A stretch of DNA of 64,000 bases, taken from contig CH003264.1 of NCBI GenBank assembly GCA_000149265.1, positions 545,825 to 609,824 of the forward strand, in the 5' to 3' direction. A model generated the notes under the pieces. It did no database searches and was not told where the DNA came from. It was given only the letters and a program-made list of their open reading frames with translations. Below are positions 25,901 to 40,900 of this stretch, piece by piece (the first letter of the stretch is position 1; the number at the start of each line of letters is the position of its first letter). The stretch comes from Ciona savignyi (taxonomy: Eukaryota > Chordata > Ascidiacea > Phlebobranchia > Cionidae). The position numbers were made by a program, and so were the translations under genes.

Positions 25901-28900
25901 CTTGCTGATATGTTCGATAGCGTTGATGCTATCATTCGCTAATTGGCGAGAACGTATAGCACCTTGGTTCGGGATTGAGCCGCATTACTCACTGCAGAAC
26001 AGCGACCATTCAATAGAACTCTCAACCAGACCGAGTCATGCCGAATAAGCGACTTTCAAGCATGGGGAATTGAGGATTTGAAACCAGAGGCCCGGAAACG
26101 AACCTATAACGGCGCTTTCCAGCTATTACCAGTTTTTTTAACCGAGCCAAGTTTCGAACCCATAATGGGTTCGTTACTCAGATCGTTTTGCATAGCAATC
26201 TTTATATATCATACGCGTGAACCGTTACTATCGCATAGTTTGAAGTTATGTCCGGTTTTATATACTCTCTTGCGAATATTCTAATGGATACTGTGAACTA
26301 TTCTAGAACCTTCGGTTTTAAAATTTTTAACGTGCAATTTTAATCGCAGTGATGTAATTGTATTTAAAATACGTGTTTTAAACGAATATACTTTAATATT
26401 TTGTGCTAACGTTTATATTTAATTTTTTCGAATAAAAAAATAAGTTTCTAATATTTAGTAATATATAGTGATAGGAAGAATGCTGGCAATTGACCATCGA
26501 TTTGTGCTTCATGCATAATTAAAGTATTGGGATAACTCTCACAGCTAAGGGACAGACAGCATTCTTTTGTTACTGGTCATTCAGCCTATTACGTTTTGCC
26601 CTAACACCCGGTTTCCCGACGTACATTTCCCCTATTATATTACGTGCATATGCGTGTCAGGGCAATTGGTAGCGTAGACCAGCGCTGCATGGCCTTTATG
26701 CTGCACGCATGATAGACGTCCTAATCATTCTTATTGATTCAGAGCAAAATCGTGCGAATTCTAAATAACGGAAGGTTATGTTTAATATAGTGTGTGTATG
26801 GTCTTTAGGCACAGCCACTACCCTTGCAGCTAAAGCCTTATTAGCAATAAAATTGCACCATCGGAAGTATAAACTGTGTATTAACTGTAGGTAATATAGT
26901 TCAAACTATGTAGGGGCTGCGGAAGTACAAACTGTAACAATTGTAGCAGCGAAAGTGCACACTGTGTAAAAACTGTAGGTAATATAATGCATATTATGTA
27001 TTGGCTCGAAGCACAGTCGCCACAGCTCAAGCCTTATTAGCAGTAATTGTACCAGCGAAAGCAGGTGGATTTTTACGCGCTCGATATCAAAAAGGAAGTG
27101 ATTTGGTTACCGAAGTTAGGAGAGTTGATACGTATGTATGTGTATTCATTACGCACTTCGATGACTATGTGTTTTAACACTACGCACTCTATATATTAAC
27201 TGATAGCCAAGATAAACATATTGCGAGCCGTGGGGTGTCATTTAGCCCTTAGAATGTACAGTGAAAGCTTACTCAGTTAAAGTTGTGCTTTGTTATGAAA
27301 AAAATCAAATTGTTTCCTAAAACTTGTAAAACTAGTGATATTTCTTCTAAAAAATCGTCGGTGGTGGGTTCGCTTTGTCGTTCAAATACCTTACTATACC
27401 TGGAGAGCCGTGCACAAAGCAAGCATTAGGTATTAAAAATGACTACTACTTTCATAGTAGCCACTGAAACACTGCTTTTGTCTAATTATAATCCTGGTTT
27501 TAACATATAATTTAAATTTCAGCATATTGTTTTTTATCGCTGTTGTTAGTTATAGAGCCAGCGTCTTGTTGAGTTAGTTATCCTTAATAGGCGGGATATA
27601 ATGCAAAGTAACGTGGTGTATGTGTGACAATTACACAACCAACAGAAATAACGATTTAATTGTTTTAGGACAATTGCTCGTAACCGTTCGTTAGTAGAAC
27701 AACAGCTAAATTGCACCCTGGAAACCAACCAATAAAACAATTAAATAAGCACATTATGACGCTGTCGTTTCAAAAGTTTAAACACCTGATATAAATTGTA
27801 CACGATTGTTTTGGTCGTAATTGTATGCAATATATTTCTACAAATTTTGTGTCGTGTAAAATCGACGGATTAATATGAAAATTAAGTTTAAACTACTATT
27901 TGGTCAATCAATATGCCTGTTTCTGTCTTTGTAGGCCTGCATAAACATTTCAATGTGATAAAAGCATATCAGCAAAATTGCTGTGGATTTGGCAGTATGT
28001 TGCAAACTATTCACCTTATTAGCAGAAACCCAAATAGGTTGACAATCACTGCATGCTATAACACGTGCTATCAGAAATCGTGAAATGTTCGGTTTAGCTC
28101 TAAACGTGTTATTGACTGTCCTTTCCACGCTGTGTTGCATAAAGGTCACAGTGAGTAAAGGTGCAATGAATCAGCGGTGTAGAATTAGAGGTAAAAAATG
28201 GTTAACGCCACCGATACATATTCAAAAATTGGCACGGTGAAAAAAACACAAAAAAACCGTCCCGCATGTATCCAAATGAAGTACGCTATGGTATTCCTAA
28301 CGTTGTTGTTGAACTACTGTAGTTTTGCCGTTTAAGTCTGCTTTCTTACCTTAAAATAATTTTACCATTTTTCTTTAATGTAATAAACGAGCAAAAAAAT
28401 AAAGTAAACACTAATTGGCTTGGCACGCGAGTTATTTCATCATAAAAAAAGCTAAAACACTTCTTCAAACACCCAACAACCGCAGAAGGTTTGTTCGGAA
28501 CTGTTCGGTTATGTGGCAGAGCGCCAGAGAGCTTTACGTTTTAAGTTTTGTGGCCACCAGTATGAAGAATGCAAGTAGGAATTTAAAAAGCGTGTCATAT
28601 TGCTCACAAATTAACCACTGATGCTAATGAACTGCCATGTGGCCGAATGGTTGGCGCGGAAGGTTTAACTTAACATTTGTATATAAAAATAGCATTTGTG
28701 ATGACCACATTATGGGTTCAAAACTTGGGCCAGTAAAAAACACACAAAACCATTTAGTTGTCTTTATATTGTATTTAATCTTTTGTGAAAAGTAGTCATC
28801 GAGTTACTAATTTTGAATATGTACAATTTAGGCTGCATTGTTGTACATGTTTTGTGATTACAGGTTTAAAACATAATCGTATTATTTTCCCCTTTTTACC

Positions 28901-31900
28901 GTGGACCCACTATACTAATATTTTATTGTATCACCTACAGTATTTTTTTTGTAGAATACTAGTTTTAAACAAGCAATTAAGATAAAAGAGGAGAATGGCG
29001 CCCTTTTCTCCGCATTTAATGCAACCACACGAGTATAATTACTAGTGCTTTCAGTCTTCTTACATTAGTGCGTCAGGGATAATCTAAAATTGGAATTCGA
29101 ATTACGTGCCCCTCTATACCACAAGGCTGCATTTAAATAAGGTCATAAACCTTTATCTCATTAATCATAATCGGTTCTACCCCTTCCCGTGTCCCGCAAT
29201 CTGACGTTTTGTGGTTTGTGTATCTGATTTCATTAAACGTATTCTCTTCTGTCTTATTCACGATTTCATTTACCGTATTTTACGCACTGTAAAGCGCCCC
29301 GATCAATTTATGAGAAAACGAAAGGATTTAAAGTGGGAACGAAAGGATTTAAACATTATAGTCCGTAAAATACGGTATTTAAAGAAGCCCCTCTTAATAC
29401 GTGTTTCCATCTAAAAATACAAACAAGTGCTATACACCTTTATTGTAACGTGTTTTCTTCGTAAAAACAAAAAAATAACTTAACTAGGACTAAACATTCA
29501 TGACGTTGTAGTACGCTATAAAACCGATTAATTTAATAATGGTAGACGCGATTACTATATTAATTGCTCTGTTTACCAGAATTCCTGCAACAAAATCAAC
29601 AAAATTGTGACGTGTTGCGTATATTCGAATTGGATAGCATAGGGTTTCATTTGTTTTCAGTAATGCAACAACAAGCGATGATTTATTGAGGTTGTTGCTT
29701 AAATACATTTTTTTGTTTATATGTAATGCTATATACTGCAAAAATATATAATGTAAAAATAAACTTTATTTTTTATTATAATAACTCGTATAATGTATAT
29801 GCAAAAATAAGCTTTTTTTCACTAAGTATATAACCTGAATTTGATAATGGGTTTAAAGAAAGTGGTTTGGAATAAATATGAAGACTTTTCGTCGACGTAT
29901 ATCGCTATATTGATTTTAAGTCGTCACATTGTTTTAATCACGGTCATCAAAGAAAGCCCAGTTTTTCGTACCCCGACATTTAAGTCAGTGTTGAAAGAAA
30001 AGTCTATTTTTAGGAATAAGTCACGTTTAAGCAACGCAGAATGTATACAATATCGGTCTCTTGGGGTTTTTGTATCGGTAGGCCGATTGCAATTAAGATG
30101 ACAGCGATTTAGGCAAGCCGTGTTATTGTTAGTATGTCAACATCGCATCCTAACTGCAGGTTGCTGTTATTGGCTATCGTTAGCGTGAAATACAGTGACG
30201 TATGAGAATAGGACTGCTGTCACACTGCATTGTTTCGTACGGACAACTCAGTATGGCAGGATGCACTGCTCGCATGCGCGTCTATAGACAATTTTGTTTT
30301 GTTTTTGAGCACAATCTTGTATTTACCAGGTTACAAGTTGTTTAGGTTACATGTTGATGTGGAAAAGGAGGTATTTAAAAGCTGGAAATATCTGATTGTA
30401 CTTATGACAACCGTTCAAACAAACGTAACTTCGGCTTTAAGCGACCAACAGAAGAGGATAGTAGTATCCAACAGTATCATTGCTGTGCTAATGGCGGTAG
30501 CTATCTACTCTCTTGTCGCCCAGCTAGTTTTCCAGTTAAAAAAGAAGCAGCCATGTTCGGTGAACCACCTGTGTCTCGTGATGGCGTGTCTTGCTTTCCT
30601 GTCGTGTGTGTTTACGCTGATAGAAACTCATCTGGGTCAAACATCTCCTACGTGGTGTAAGATACAAAACTATCTGCACATGACGATTTACTTCAGCGGA
30701 CAAGTGTGCGTTCTTTCTTTACTCTGGTTCAGGCAACATTCGTTTTACACCGACCCCCAACTAAAGCAGTATCGACACAAATGCTTACGGATTCTAAGTA
30801 CAGGAATGCTGCTGTTTATCTGTCCACCTCAAATGGGATTCTATGTCTACTTTTTAACGCTAGATGTACGCAACACTCCAATGGGCTGTTTTGTGTACGG
30901 CCCAGCGGAGTTAAGAACATCATTTAACGTGTCAATCGCGTTGATGTCTTTCGTCATCTTCGCTCAGGTATCTTTATTGGCGCTGTTCATTAAACCTCTG
31001 TCTTCGATGACTTCATTCAGTTCCCCTCGGTCCACATCGAACCAGCTGGTCGCGGCGATGTCAAGATTAGTTGTCTGCACCGCGGTTTGTGTGTTCTACT
31101 CAACAATTTCGACAATCCTGTTCATTTACAGCGCCAACTATATCCGGATTATACCATGGTCGACGGTGGCAACGTCGTACATAATTGTATGCTCCTTAGC
31201 GCTGGTGTTTTCCTTTGCAAACTGGACCGAACGTTTTTTTCCTTGGAAAATAAAATACGAACCTCAGTTTGACACGACATTCAGCGGTAACGCAGTCACT
31301 GCTTCGCGCTTAGAAGAAGCTCCAGTAACACCATAAGATATTTTGACGCTAAAATGGAACTACAAAATGTACGAACTAACAGGCGTCAGATTTGTATCAA
31401 TCAATACCGCCTCAAGAGCAGACGATAAAGTTCACGACAATTTTCCAAATAACGGGGAGACTAAAAGGAGGGAAGCGAGGGAAACTGCACTCTAAAATAA
31501 AGATTTGGGCATTGAAGCTAGTTTAAAACATAATTTTAAAGGGTTAATTCTGAGGTTAAGATTTGTGTTTAGGGCAGGGTTAACATTGGTTTCCATAGTT
31601 TTAGTTAGCAGTTTCCCGCCTTCCACCCTTCTCTCTTTCCCACCTTGTTGCCCAAATTACAGCGGATGACATCTGGACAAATTGCATTTTTGTAGCTCGC
31701 AAGAGCATTGGAGACAATTTAAAGAGAAGTATGTTAAAAGAATCGTAAAAGGAAAACTGCACTTAGAAATAAAATATCCGATTCGGGATAATGCAACAAA
31801 AATATTACCCTTAAAAGATGGTAGAAAATAAAATGAGAAGGAAGTCAAAAGTTTCCTTTGGGGAATTCTGGATGAAAAGTTCTAACGGCGCTTCGTAGTT

Positions 31901-34900
31901 AAATATGACATTTTATTTTAATATCACCTATTTGTTTTAATACCACTGTGCATAAAAAAATCTTTCGAACATTTTGTGTTATTTAGTTTTACAGTGCTAC
32001 GTCCCGTTCCCATCATGCATAATGTTTTTACACGCAGAACGATTTTAAAACCATAATAAAGACATATAGTATTCTAAATCAAACTTCTATGAGTTACTTT
32101 ACAAGCTATCACAATCTTTATTTGCGATTGTTTTTCCACGTTATTTCTCTTATTCTCACATCGATTAGATTAGTTCTCTCGCACCGTGCGTGCGTAGTAT
32201 ATTGGTGGATTAAAAACACGGTGCCACACATTTTGAGACTCAGATCATGTTTATCAAGTCAGCCAGTAGACGGCGAACCACGCAGTCTTTTGTACTGAAA
32301 AAACGTGACTGCGGTTTATCCTGAATAGGAGCAGTAACATGTTTATATATGTCTGCCTGACCGCGGTTCCTTCAATCGATTCTTTGCTGCGATAGTCTTG
32401 CTTTTAAGTAATATCTTGAGCGCATTTTGTGCATTTATGCTTTTTGTATACCAACTGTCTTTAACTGTATTAACAATGTGCTGTAAGTTACGGATATCTG
32501 AATCGCTTTAGCATATAACAAAGGTTACTTTTGAGATTTTTGTGTTTTATTCGTTCTATTGAAATTAGTAAAACCAAGGAATTAGTAGCTGTTTGCAATG
32601 AACAATTAAAACAGTTCATTAATATAAATGAAGAGCTATTTAAGCATTATTTAGACCACAGCTTTACTCTGTAGTCACTTCGTCTAAAAGTGTTTTAATT
32701 TTACTAGATACAGTTATGAACCAAACGATTTTTAAAGACAACAGTTCCGATACTGGAGATTTTACCTCCGTACGTTTAAGAGGTGCTATCGAAACCACAT
32801 TATTAACCATTATTACATTGTACTTTATATTCGCTCATATTTACTTTGAGTTTAAGAAGCGGCAACACCTATCTGTAAACCAACTGTACTATGTGACGTT
32901 TTTAACTTCATTGTTTTGTTGCATTATATCGTATTTTGAGCTATCCTTCGGCCCCCATTCGCCGGGATGGTGCCAGATAAAGAATTACTTACATTCTACG
33001 TTCATTTTCTTTGGCATTGTATGTATTTTTATCTTGCTATGGTTCAGACAGAATGCTTTCTACACAAATCCTTTGTTAAAGCATTATACTTGCGTTGGAA
33101 TGCGTTTCATGAGTCTTATCATGATTGGAATCATTTGCGCGTTTCTTATATGTTTTTCGGTCTACTTTTGCCTCATTAAAGTAAAACAGCACCCTATTGG
33201 GTGCATTATACTGAACGACAAGGAACGTAATAGAAGATACTACGCAATGTCGTCGGTCATATACGTTTACATATCGTTGCATACTAGCTTGCTTTTCTTA
33301 ATGATTTACCCACTGATAAAGACCAAATCCATTGATGCTAAATCTGATCTAAAATCAGCCGTCTACAGAATGGTGATTTGCAGTGCGGTTTGCACCATAC
33401 CAAATGTCGTGGTTGCCTTTACGGTGCTGTTGAATTCTAAAACAACATACGTGTACTTTACCTCACTGGGTATTGAGGTTAATTTGATTTGTGCATTGGC
33501 TATCATATTTTCGTTTCGTAATTGGCAAGAGAGGCTACTGCCTTGGTATTACATACTGGATTGCAGCCGACGTACCCCATGAGTTCGTAGAATTTGACAA
33601 CCGCAACAGCGCTGATAAGAAGCGAACATGTTAAGCAATCAAGGTTTAAAGGTGGCTGCGAGTGTTTTAGTCCGTTGGTGGATGGATGCGTTATGACACG
33701 GTGGTGATTTTGAACACCCAGGTCTTGTAGTCAGAGACAAAACGAATTCTCTGATTTATTTCTTGGTCCAATCATCCACCCGGTAAATACCTTGAACTAA
33801 AGGAAACAGAACTAACATTCCTGTAATCCCTGCTGATACAGTGATAGACTATGGGCTTGAAAATTAATTCAATGAAATTTCTTCTATAATTTGATCTTTG
33901 CAACCTGAATCAACAAAAAAGTAAATCTGTAAACGTACTTTACGAAGAAATTTATACTGAATTGCCTTGTTCATTTGAGTACTTTAAACCTTTTGATGTA
34001 TACAATATTCAAAATACATGATTATTTACATATCGAATTCATCAAATTAACCCATAAACCAGTTTTAGTGCCCAAGCTTTGCTTTAAACGTATATATATC
34101 AGTACGGTATAAATAATTTCAAAAGTCTATAATTTTTTTTCATGTTTTATGCACTCATTTGAGTGACTTTCGCATTATTAACCGGAGAGGGTTACACCAT
34201 AAAAATACATCTTTTATAACGTGTTTTCTTGTTTTTCGTTTGTTAAAGTTTCCATAGTGAGAAATAGTATGGTGTGTTAAAGAAAGTTTAGTTCCACGAT
34301 GAAAACATTAAGCAGCAGTATAGATTTTAAAAAACGGGAAAAACGACAAATTTGAAAAACGGAAAAAAAACGGCAAAACGACAGTCGTTAGAAAACGTCT
34401 AAAAAACAATAAATTATTAAATTTCGATATAATTAGACGTGGCCGCTAAACCTGAAATAACAGTTTATCTTTCAAATTCAGTCAATTTAAGTTGTTTTTT
34501 TCGCAATCATGTTCAAATATGGGCTAGAAAACGTTTTGTACATATAATTCTGTATAAATTACTGGCGCTAGCCGTATTAAAGCACGACCGTTTTACATTT
34601 GTAAATTTCTATGCATGACGTGTTCTTTGTTTACAATAATTACCGCTTTGCGGTGGTGGCGCTAGAGCTAATATGTTTGGAAAACCAGTCTGAGAAAACC
34701 AACAAGGAGTGAAGGACGAAATTGAAACTATAAAAACTTGCCCTTACCAAAACACCAATCTTAATCCCAGAACTACCCAAACTCTAATCCCAGATCTTAC
34801 CCTAACGCTCTAATTTATATTTTAGCATATACTTACCTAACTTTTCCCCAACAAGTAGTATAACAGGAATATGCACAGTCGTGCGGCCAAACGGTTGTTT

Positions 34901-37900
34901 GGAGACCGATTTATACAGATCGTGTCAATTAAAAGAGTCATAGTAACGATCCCAACCCGGTTTCAAAACCTAAAAATTAAACGATATCAAATTAAGGTTA
35001 TATAAACAAAATTAAGTATATATATAGGCAATGTTAAAGCTGTATGCATATAATAACAAAGTTTAACACTTGATCGCGTTTACCTTTTCAAAGTCCCGTT
35101 CTGCAAGGATCCCAGGTTCATATAATGAGCAATGGTTGGTAATATGGAGCCATCGCTACCAAGCGAATTGCACGTAGGCTATTAATTTACGTCGTAATTA
35201 AGCGTGGCGTGTAAGGATTGTTTGGCCCTAGTGCACCATTGCGAAAAAATGCTTCGCTTGCATTTTTTGATGACTCATGCGAACTCGATCAGTCAAAGAT
35301 AACAATAAAGAGGAAATAACCAATAGGAGGAAAGGAGGGAAGTAAAGGGAAACTGCTCTGAAATAAAGATTAGGGCGTTAGGGTTAATGATATGGTTGTG
35401 GGTTAAAATTAATGCTAATTATAGGGGTAAGGTTGGTGTTGAAAAAAGGTTATATTTGTTTCTAAAATTAAGTTTAAGCAAAGTTTAGAATTTGTTTTTA
35501 AAATTGAGTTAAAGCATAGATTAGAATTTCTTCTAAAATTTCTGTGATCAGTTTCACTACTTCTAAGAGCGTTGGCCATCATTTCACACGATGTGAATTT
35601 ATATATAATGGGAGGATCGCTGTCAACGCCGTCTTTAACCATAGCTTAAGGATTTTGGCCCTTTAAAGATTCCCCTGGTACCTAAAACGGTAGTATCTGT
35701 TCGATAATATAGACCACAAAAATGTTGCTTAGATAAATTAAGATATGGATTTGTGAGATTTAAAAACATTAACAAAGGCAAAATGAAAAATCAAGTGGCA
35801 GAATGGATAGCCCCACCGATTCATTTACGGAATTTTATACAAACAACGGTGTAAGTGATGAGCCCATTATGTGTTCAAAACTTAACATGGTAAAATACAC
35901 ACAATATATATATTTTTATCTGAAATGACCTTATGTTTTTCATGCCATAATTTGAAACCTATGATGGGCTCGTTTATATGACATTTTCGTTTTTGTGTAT
36001 ATGATTCGGTATATGTTTTGTACCAGGCTCTGTTTTGAATCCATCATCGGCTCGTTGGTCAGACCTTTTTATCGGCCACTTTTTTTACTTGGCCGTTTTT
36101 GTATAAGATTAGGTATATGTATCGGACGCGTTAACCATTCGGCCACACAACCGTACTGACCGTACCGATTTCTCTTTTTTCTTTTTTTTTAATTTTTTTA
36201 TGGATCCAAGTTTCGAACACATGATGGGCTCGTCACTAGGACCGTTTTTTTTATAAGAGTAAGTATATGTATCGGTCGCGTCAACCATTTGGCCACATGA
36301 CCGTACCGATCTCAATATGGACTTGTTCGGACCTTCAGCTTTAGCGCCACTTCACCATAGCGGATAAAAATGTAAACAAAGAAATACGTCATTGCCTAGC
36401 CGCCAACATGGACATTTCATTGCAACTACATGTTGAATAAATGGTTAGCGCGTTCCATTAAACTGACAGCCTTATTACTGGTTGGACTGTAAAAAGTTTA
36501 GATTTTAAAATTATTTTCACATAAGTTGTTTACAAATAAGAAAATAAATATTTTCGTAAACTGGAAGTTCTTGATTTCTTATGCCCGTTTTTCTATTTTT
36601 ATCGTATTTGATGTCACTTCTAAAATGTAAATTTCACAATCCGTGGTAGATCTTAGATGCAAAGTCGAGCTGTAATGGATTCAAAGAGCCTCAATGGTTT
36701 CTTAAATGCAAAGCGTATCCGTAATGGTTTTAATTTTGGGAAATTCGCCCTTATAGCGTCCATCAGTTCAGCTAGTATTCAAGTACCGGCATACTTATAT
36801 ATACCAACCACCAAATGTCTTAAATAACCTGCAATACATAAGATTATCTCTAAACGTGTTTTTTTACGAATTTTCACACTTTGCTTTAAACATATACCAA
36901 AACTCAAGCCACAAGAGTACGCATCTGTTTAAAAACATAGCTATTTCCACGACATACTTACAGAAGCTACAACTTTAGTTCAGCATACTGCTCAAAGGGT
37001 TGTTTCTTAAAATCCGTTTAAGCTACAGTTGTATTCATCACGTTTTACAACGGATACTGCACCTTTATCAATAGACATAATGATCGAGACTAACATGCGC
37101 AAAAGCACAAAATAGCATCGGAAATACAACGCCAAGACACGTAATTGCTTATGAAGAATAACGACTATAGTAAACAGACAGTGCTTTCAGGAAACAGCGT
37201 CAGTATAAACTGTACATGCTGTATACTTTTGCAAACTTACTTTTATAACCTTAACATAGGACCAGTCACATAGATACTGTGGGTAAAAGGATTGAAATAT
37301 AATCATCCAAATTACTTTAAGTCAGTCAGCCGCTATTTACTTTTGCAGGTTTCAGAAGTACATGATTAGAGTAATGTAACGCTTGCTTCAATATAATTCT
37401 GAAGTAAGCATATACGCTTTGGTATCTAGGATTGATAATCAAGTGTACGTTTGTGAAAAGGACCAAGATATCTTGGTGTATATTGGACACAAGGAGATTT
37501 TTTACAAAAAGGAAATGGAGATAAGATGGCGATTCTCAATGAATCTACACTTTACGAAAACAGCAGACTTTTACCGGCAGCATACGCCTTTTCAACATTT
37601 TTAATCATGTCGTCCTTGTATCTGTTTTTGGCGCTGCTGGTTTACGAATTGAAGAATAAAAAACCCTGCTCGGTGAACCATTTATGCTTCGCAACATCGG
37701 TGGCCGTGCTTATAATTTGCATTCTTGCGCTTTGTGAAGTATCTTTTACCGGATGGCCGTCGACATGGTGTAAATTGGTTCGTTACACCAACGTCACAGC
37801 ATACTACACCGGTCAAACTTTTGTGTTTACGTTATTTTGGTTCAGACAACGTCGATTGTACGTTGACCCACTCTTAACTGGTCCCAAATCAAAGTTCATG

Positions 37901-40900
37901 CGGTGTTGCAGTAGTGCAACTATTATTATCTTTTTCCCATGTATGCTTTCAACATACGTATTCTACATATATGTCATTACGACACACGCCGTATACGGCA
38001 GCCCTTTTAAAGTAAGTAAAAAATTAGCTCCTTTTCTAACCAAATATATCGTGGCTGCTTCATCACTAATTTTAAATAGTGCGTTACAACTCTGTTTGGC
38101 GTGTTTGGTGATTTATCCGCTGTTTCACGGCCTTGAAGCAATGTCAGAAATTGTGAAATCAATACGAAGAAGACTAGCATTTGGCCTTGGTATTACTTTC
38201 ATCGTTTCAGCTCTTTTAGCAATATGGCTGTTTCGAAGTGCATTTTATGCGGGTCCTGTATTGACTATTATCGTCACGAGTACTCACAGCGTTGTGAATA
38301 TGATCGCGTTAATTGTGTCTTTCGTTAATTGGCGTGAACGACTATGCCCGTGGCGACATTCCTTTAGAAATGACGATCGTAGAAGTATATCTAGCACTTT
38401 ACCGGATACAACAGCAGTGGTTCAAGTCAACCAAGTGTAACGCATGAATGATTGAAACCTTATTTTGTGCCAAATGTGACTTTTCCGTGTGTATGCGTAT
38501 TAAATACAAGATTTGTGTTGTTTTATGTTTAAACACATAGGTATAAAGGTTTCTCACAACTTAGCCATAATGATTATGTGCATACAGTATGCGACAGTGT
38601 CGTCGATTAGAGATTTAAAATTGATTTGAAAACTTAGCTTTTTATGGTATATAATTTGAATATGATTCTTTTTTCGTTTTTATGCTTTTTATTTTTTAAC
38701 CTACCAATATGTGGTCCATGCTTTTATCTTCAAACCAAACTATTAACGTTGGGTGAATAAATTTAACCATCAATGTTTAAACTTTTACTTGATCGATAAA
38801 CTTTCTTAAGTACCGTTGTTTTAAAGTTAAACGAATATATTCACCGTACAACTGTTGTGTGTGGCTTAATGGTGAGCGTGACAGATTCATATAAAAAGGT
38901 CCTGTATAAAAGAACTGCCTTGACGATGAGACCATCTCGGGTACAGATCTTGTCCCGGTAACAAAACAACTAATTAATCATGCTCATTTGTGTAAACGTC
39001 TGCAGTTATCATTCGCAGGGCAATTAAGAGAATATGTCAGAATTACACGATTGTGTGGAATTTTTATAGCCTATTACCAGACCCTAGTGCGTTTCTCTTT
39101 TAGTCTGTGAGTTGTAAGTTCGAAACCCACATCAACACCGGAATATTATACCTTATACCATATTGTAGCATTTACATCAATTTAACTGAGAGATATCGGA
39201 TTTAGAATGAATACGTCTTTTTACAGACAGGTTTGTGCAAGTTGCCGAAACGGGTTGCCAAAATACCCGAAGTGTAGGTTCAAGATATTGTATTGTGTGC
39301 GTGCGAAACGTCGGTTTACATACAACTTTTAGACCAAAACAAGGAGAATAAAAAAAAAACAAAATAAAGGGAAGAGAATAAAAAACGGACACTGCACAGT
39401 ATATTGAAGATGGGAATTAGGATTAAAATTAGGGTTGGGGTTAGAGTTAAGTTCTCTGGTTAGGTTTAGTTAAGTTTATTTTTGTTTCCATGGAGAAAAT
39501 ACAATTCAGCCCCTTTGATAAAATTTTGAAAAACGGGAAAAATGGCAAAACGACAATCGTTAAGACACGTATAAGTTCCATCCAATTATTAACTTTCGGT
39601 ATATTTAGACGTTGGATTATAGTTAAGGCTAGAACAGATTAATCTGTAATATTTTTTAACATGGCTAAGGTTTCGATCCACCAGTAGTCTCGTTACTGAA
39701 ACCGTTTTTTTTTTATAGAACTGATATGTGCATCGGTCGCTTTAACCATTCGGCTAAACGACAGAACACTTTTCCAATTAATTGTGCAGCTTTCCCGTCC
39801 AAGTTTAACATACGCCCGGCACAAAATAGTATCAAACATACAGCACCATAACACGCAATTGTTTGGGAAAATATGTCAACTTATAAACAGTGTTTCCCGG
39901 AAACTGCGTCAATGGGAAAATTCCCAATTTGCAAACATCCTTACAAAGGCATTAGCGGACTTCCTTATAGTCAGTATGCATTGCTATAGCTCTGGTCAGT
40001 TATGATAATTTAAATTTTGCTTGCAAGTGATTTCATTTATGTCTGGATGGTTGCTGACCGCGTAAGAGGGTAATATCAAGAAAAAGAAGTTCAAATAGAT
40101 TAGACACAAGGAGTAAATTTTATAGATCAAGAGGCAACGAAAGATATGATACTAAATGGATCTACCGTTTCCAACGACATTACAGTCTCAACATTTGGAT
40201 TGGCTATATTTTTCATCATATTGTCCCTGTATCTGTTTTTGGCGCTGCTGGTTTACGAACTGAAGAATAAGAAACCTTGCTCGGTGAACCATTTATGCTT
40301 GGCAACATCGGTGGCCGTGCTTATGAATTGCATTCTAGCGCTTTGTGAAGACATTTTTGGTAGATCGTCGTCGATATGGTGTAAAGTGATGCATTACATT
40401 AATGTTACAGTATATAGCTTCGGTCAAACTTTTGTGTTTACTTTATTCTGGTTCAGACAACGTCGATTGTATGTTGACCCACTCTTAGCTGCCTCCCAAT
40501 CTAAGTTAATGCAGCGCTGCAGCAGTGCAACTATTATTGTATTTTTTCCATGTATGTTCGCCGTTTACGTGTTCTACATGCATGTTAATATGGAACACGG
40601 CAAACGCGGATGCGCTCCCAGCAGTACATACAATATAACACGTCCTATTACTTTATTCGTAGCTGCCAGTATGTTTAGTGTGATCAGCCTTTTACATCTC
40701 ATATTGGCGATTTTGGTAATTTATCCCTTTCACGGCCTTGAATCAATGTCTGAAATTGTGAAATCCATACGAAGAAGGCTAGCAATCGGGCTTGGAATTA
40801 CTTTCATTGTTTCAGTTAGTTTGGTCGTTGAATTACTTTTGGCTTTCAGTAGAGATTCTTATGTATTATCCACCTTTGTCACCAGTTCTCACAGCATCGC

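Larger units (their letters stand above)
26049..30403 (+). other. 4.4-kb spacer between 7TM genes 2 and 3
   Basis: It contains SINE-A copies (26133-26230, 28190-28257, 28634-28751), the degenerate repeat at 26860-27062 and the foldback at 29271-29377. I searched by eye for remnants of 7TM motifs and found none. Confidence 0.5.
33583..37525 (+). other. 3.9-kb spacer between 7TM genes 4 and 5
   Basis: It holds two MITE-like elements (34705-34860, 35320-35585), a SINE-A cluster (34875-34975, 35791-36305) and, from about 37080, the upstream segment shared with gene 6. No gene was seen. Confidence 0.55.
37100..40145 (+). repeat. Tandemly duplicated 7TM gene unit with shared upstream segment
   Basis: About 37100-37260 and 39815-39975 share blocks such as GCACAAAATAG, CACG(T/C)AATTG, AAACAG(A/T)G and GGAAAC(A/T)GCGTCA. 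The segment just before each ATG shares ACACAAGGAG. Each block lies roughly 0.3-0.4 kb upstream of a 7TM gene (5 and 6). The repeat period is therefore about 2.6-2.7 kb. Confidence 0.65.
38441..40145 (+). other. Spacer between 7TM genes 5 and 6
   Basis: It holds a SINE-A copy (38855-38970), a degraded MITE (39335-39500), another SINE-A (39657-39772) and an upstream segment (about 39800-40000) homologous to that of gene 5. Confidence 0.55.

Noticed and set aside
30230..30403. N-terminal extension of receptor 3
   Set aside because: The frame is open but starts on TTG, and the first ATG giving family length is at 30404.
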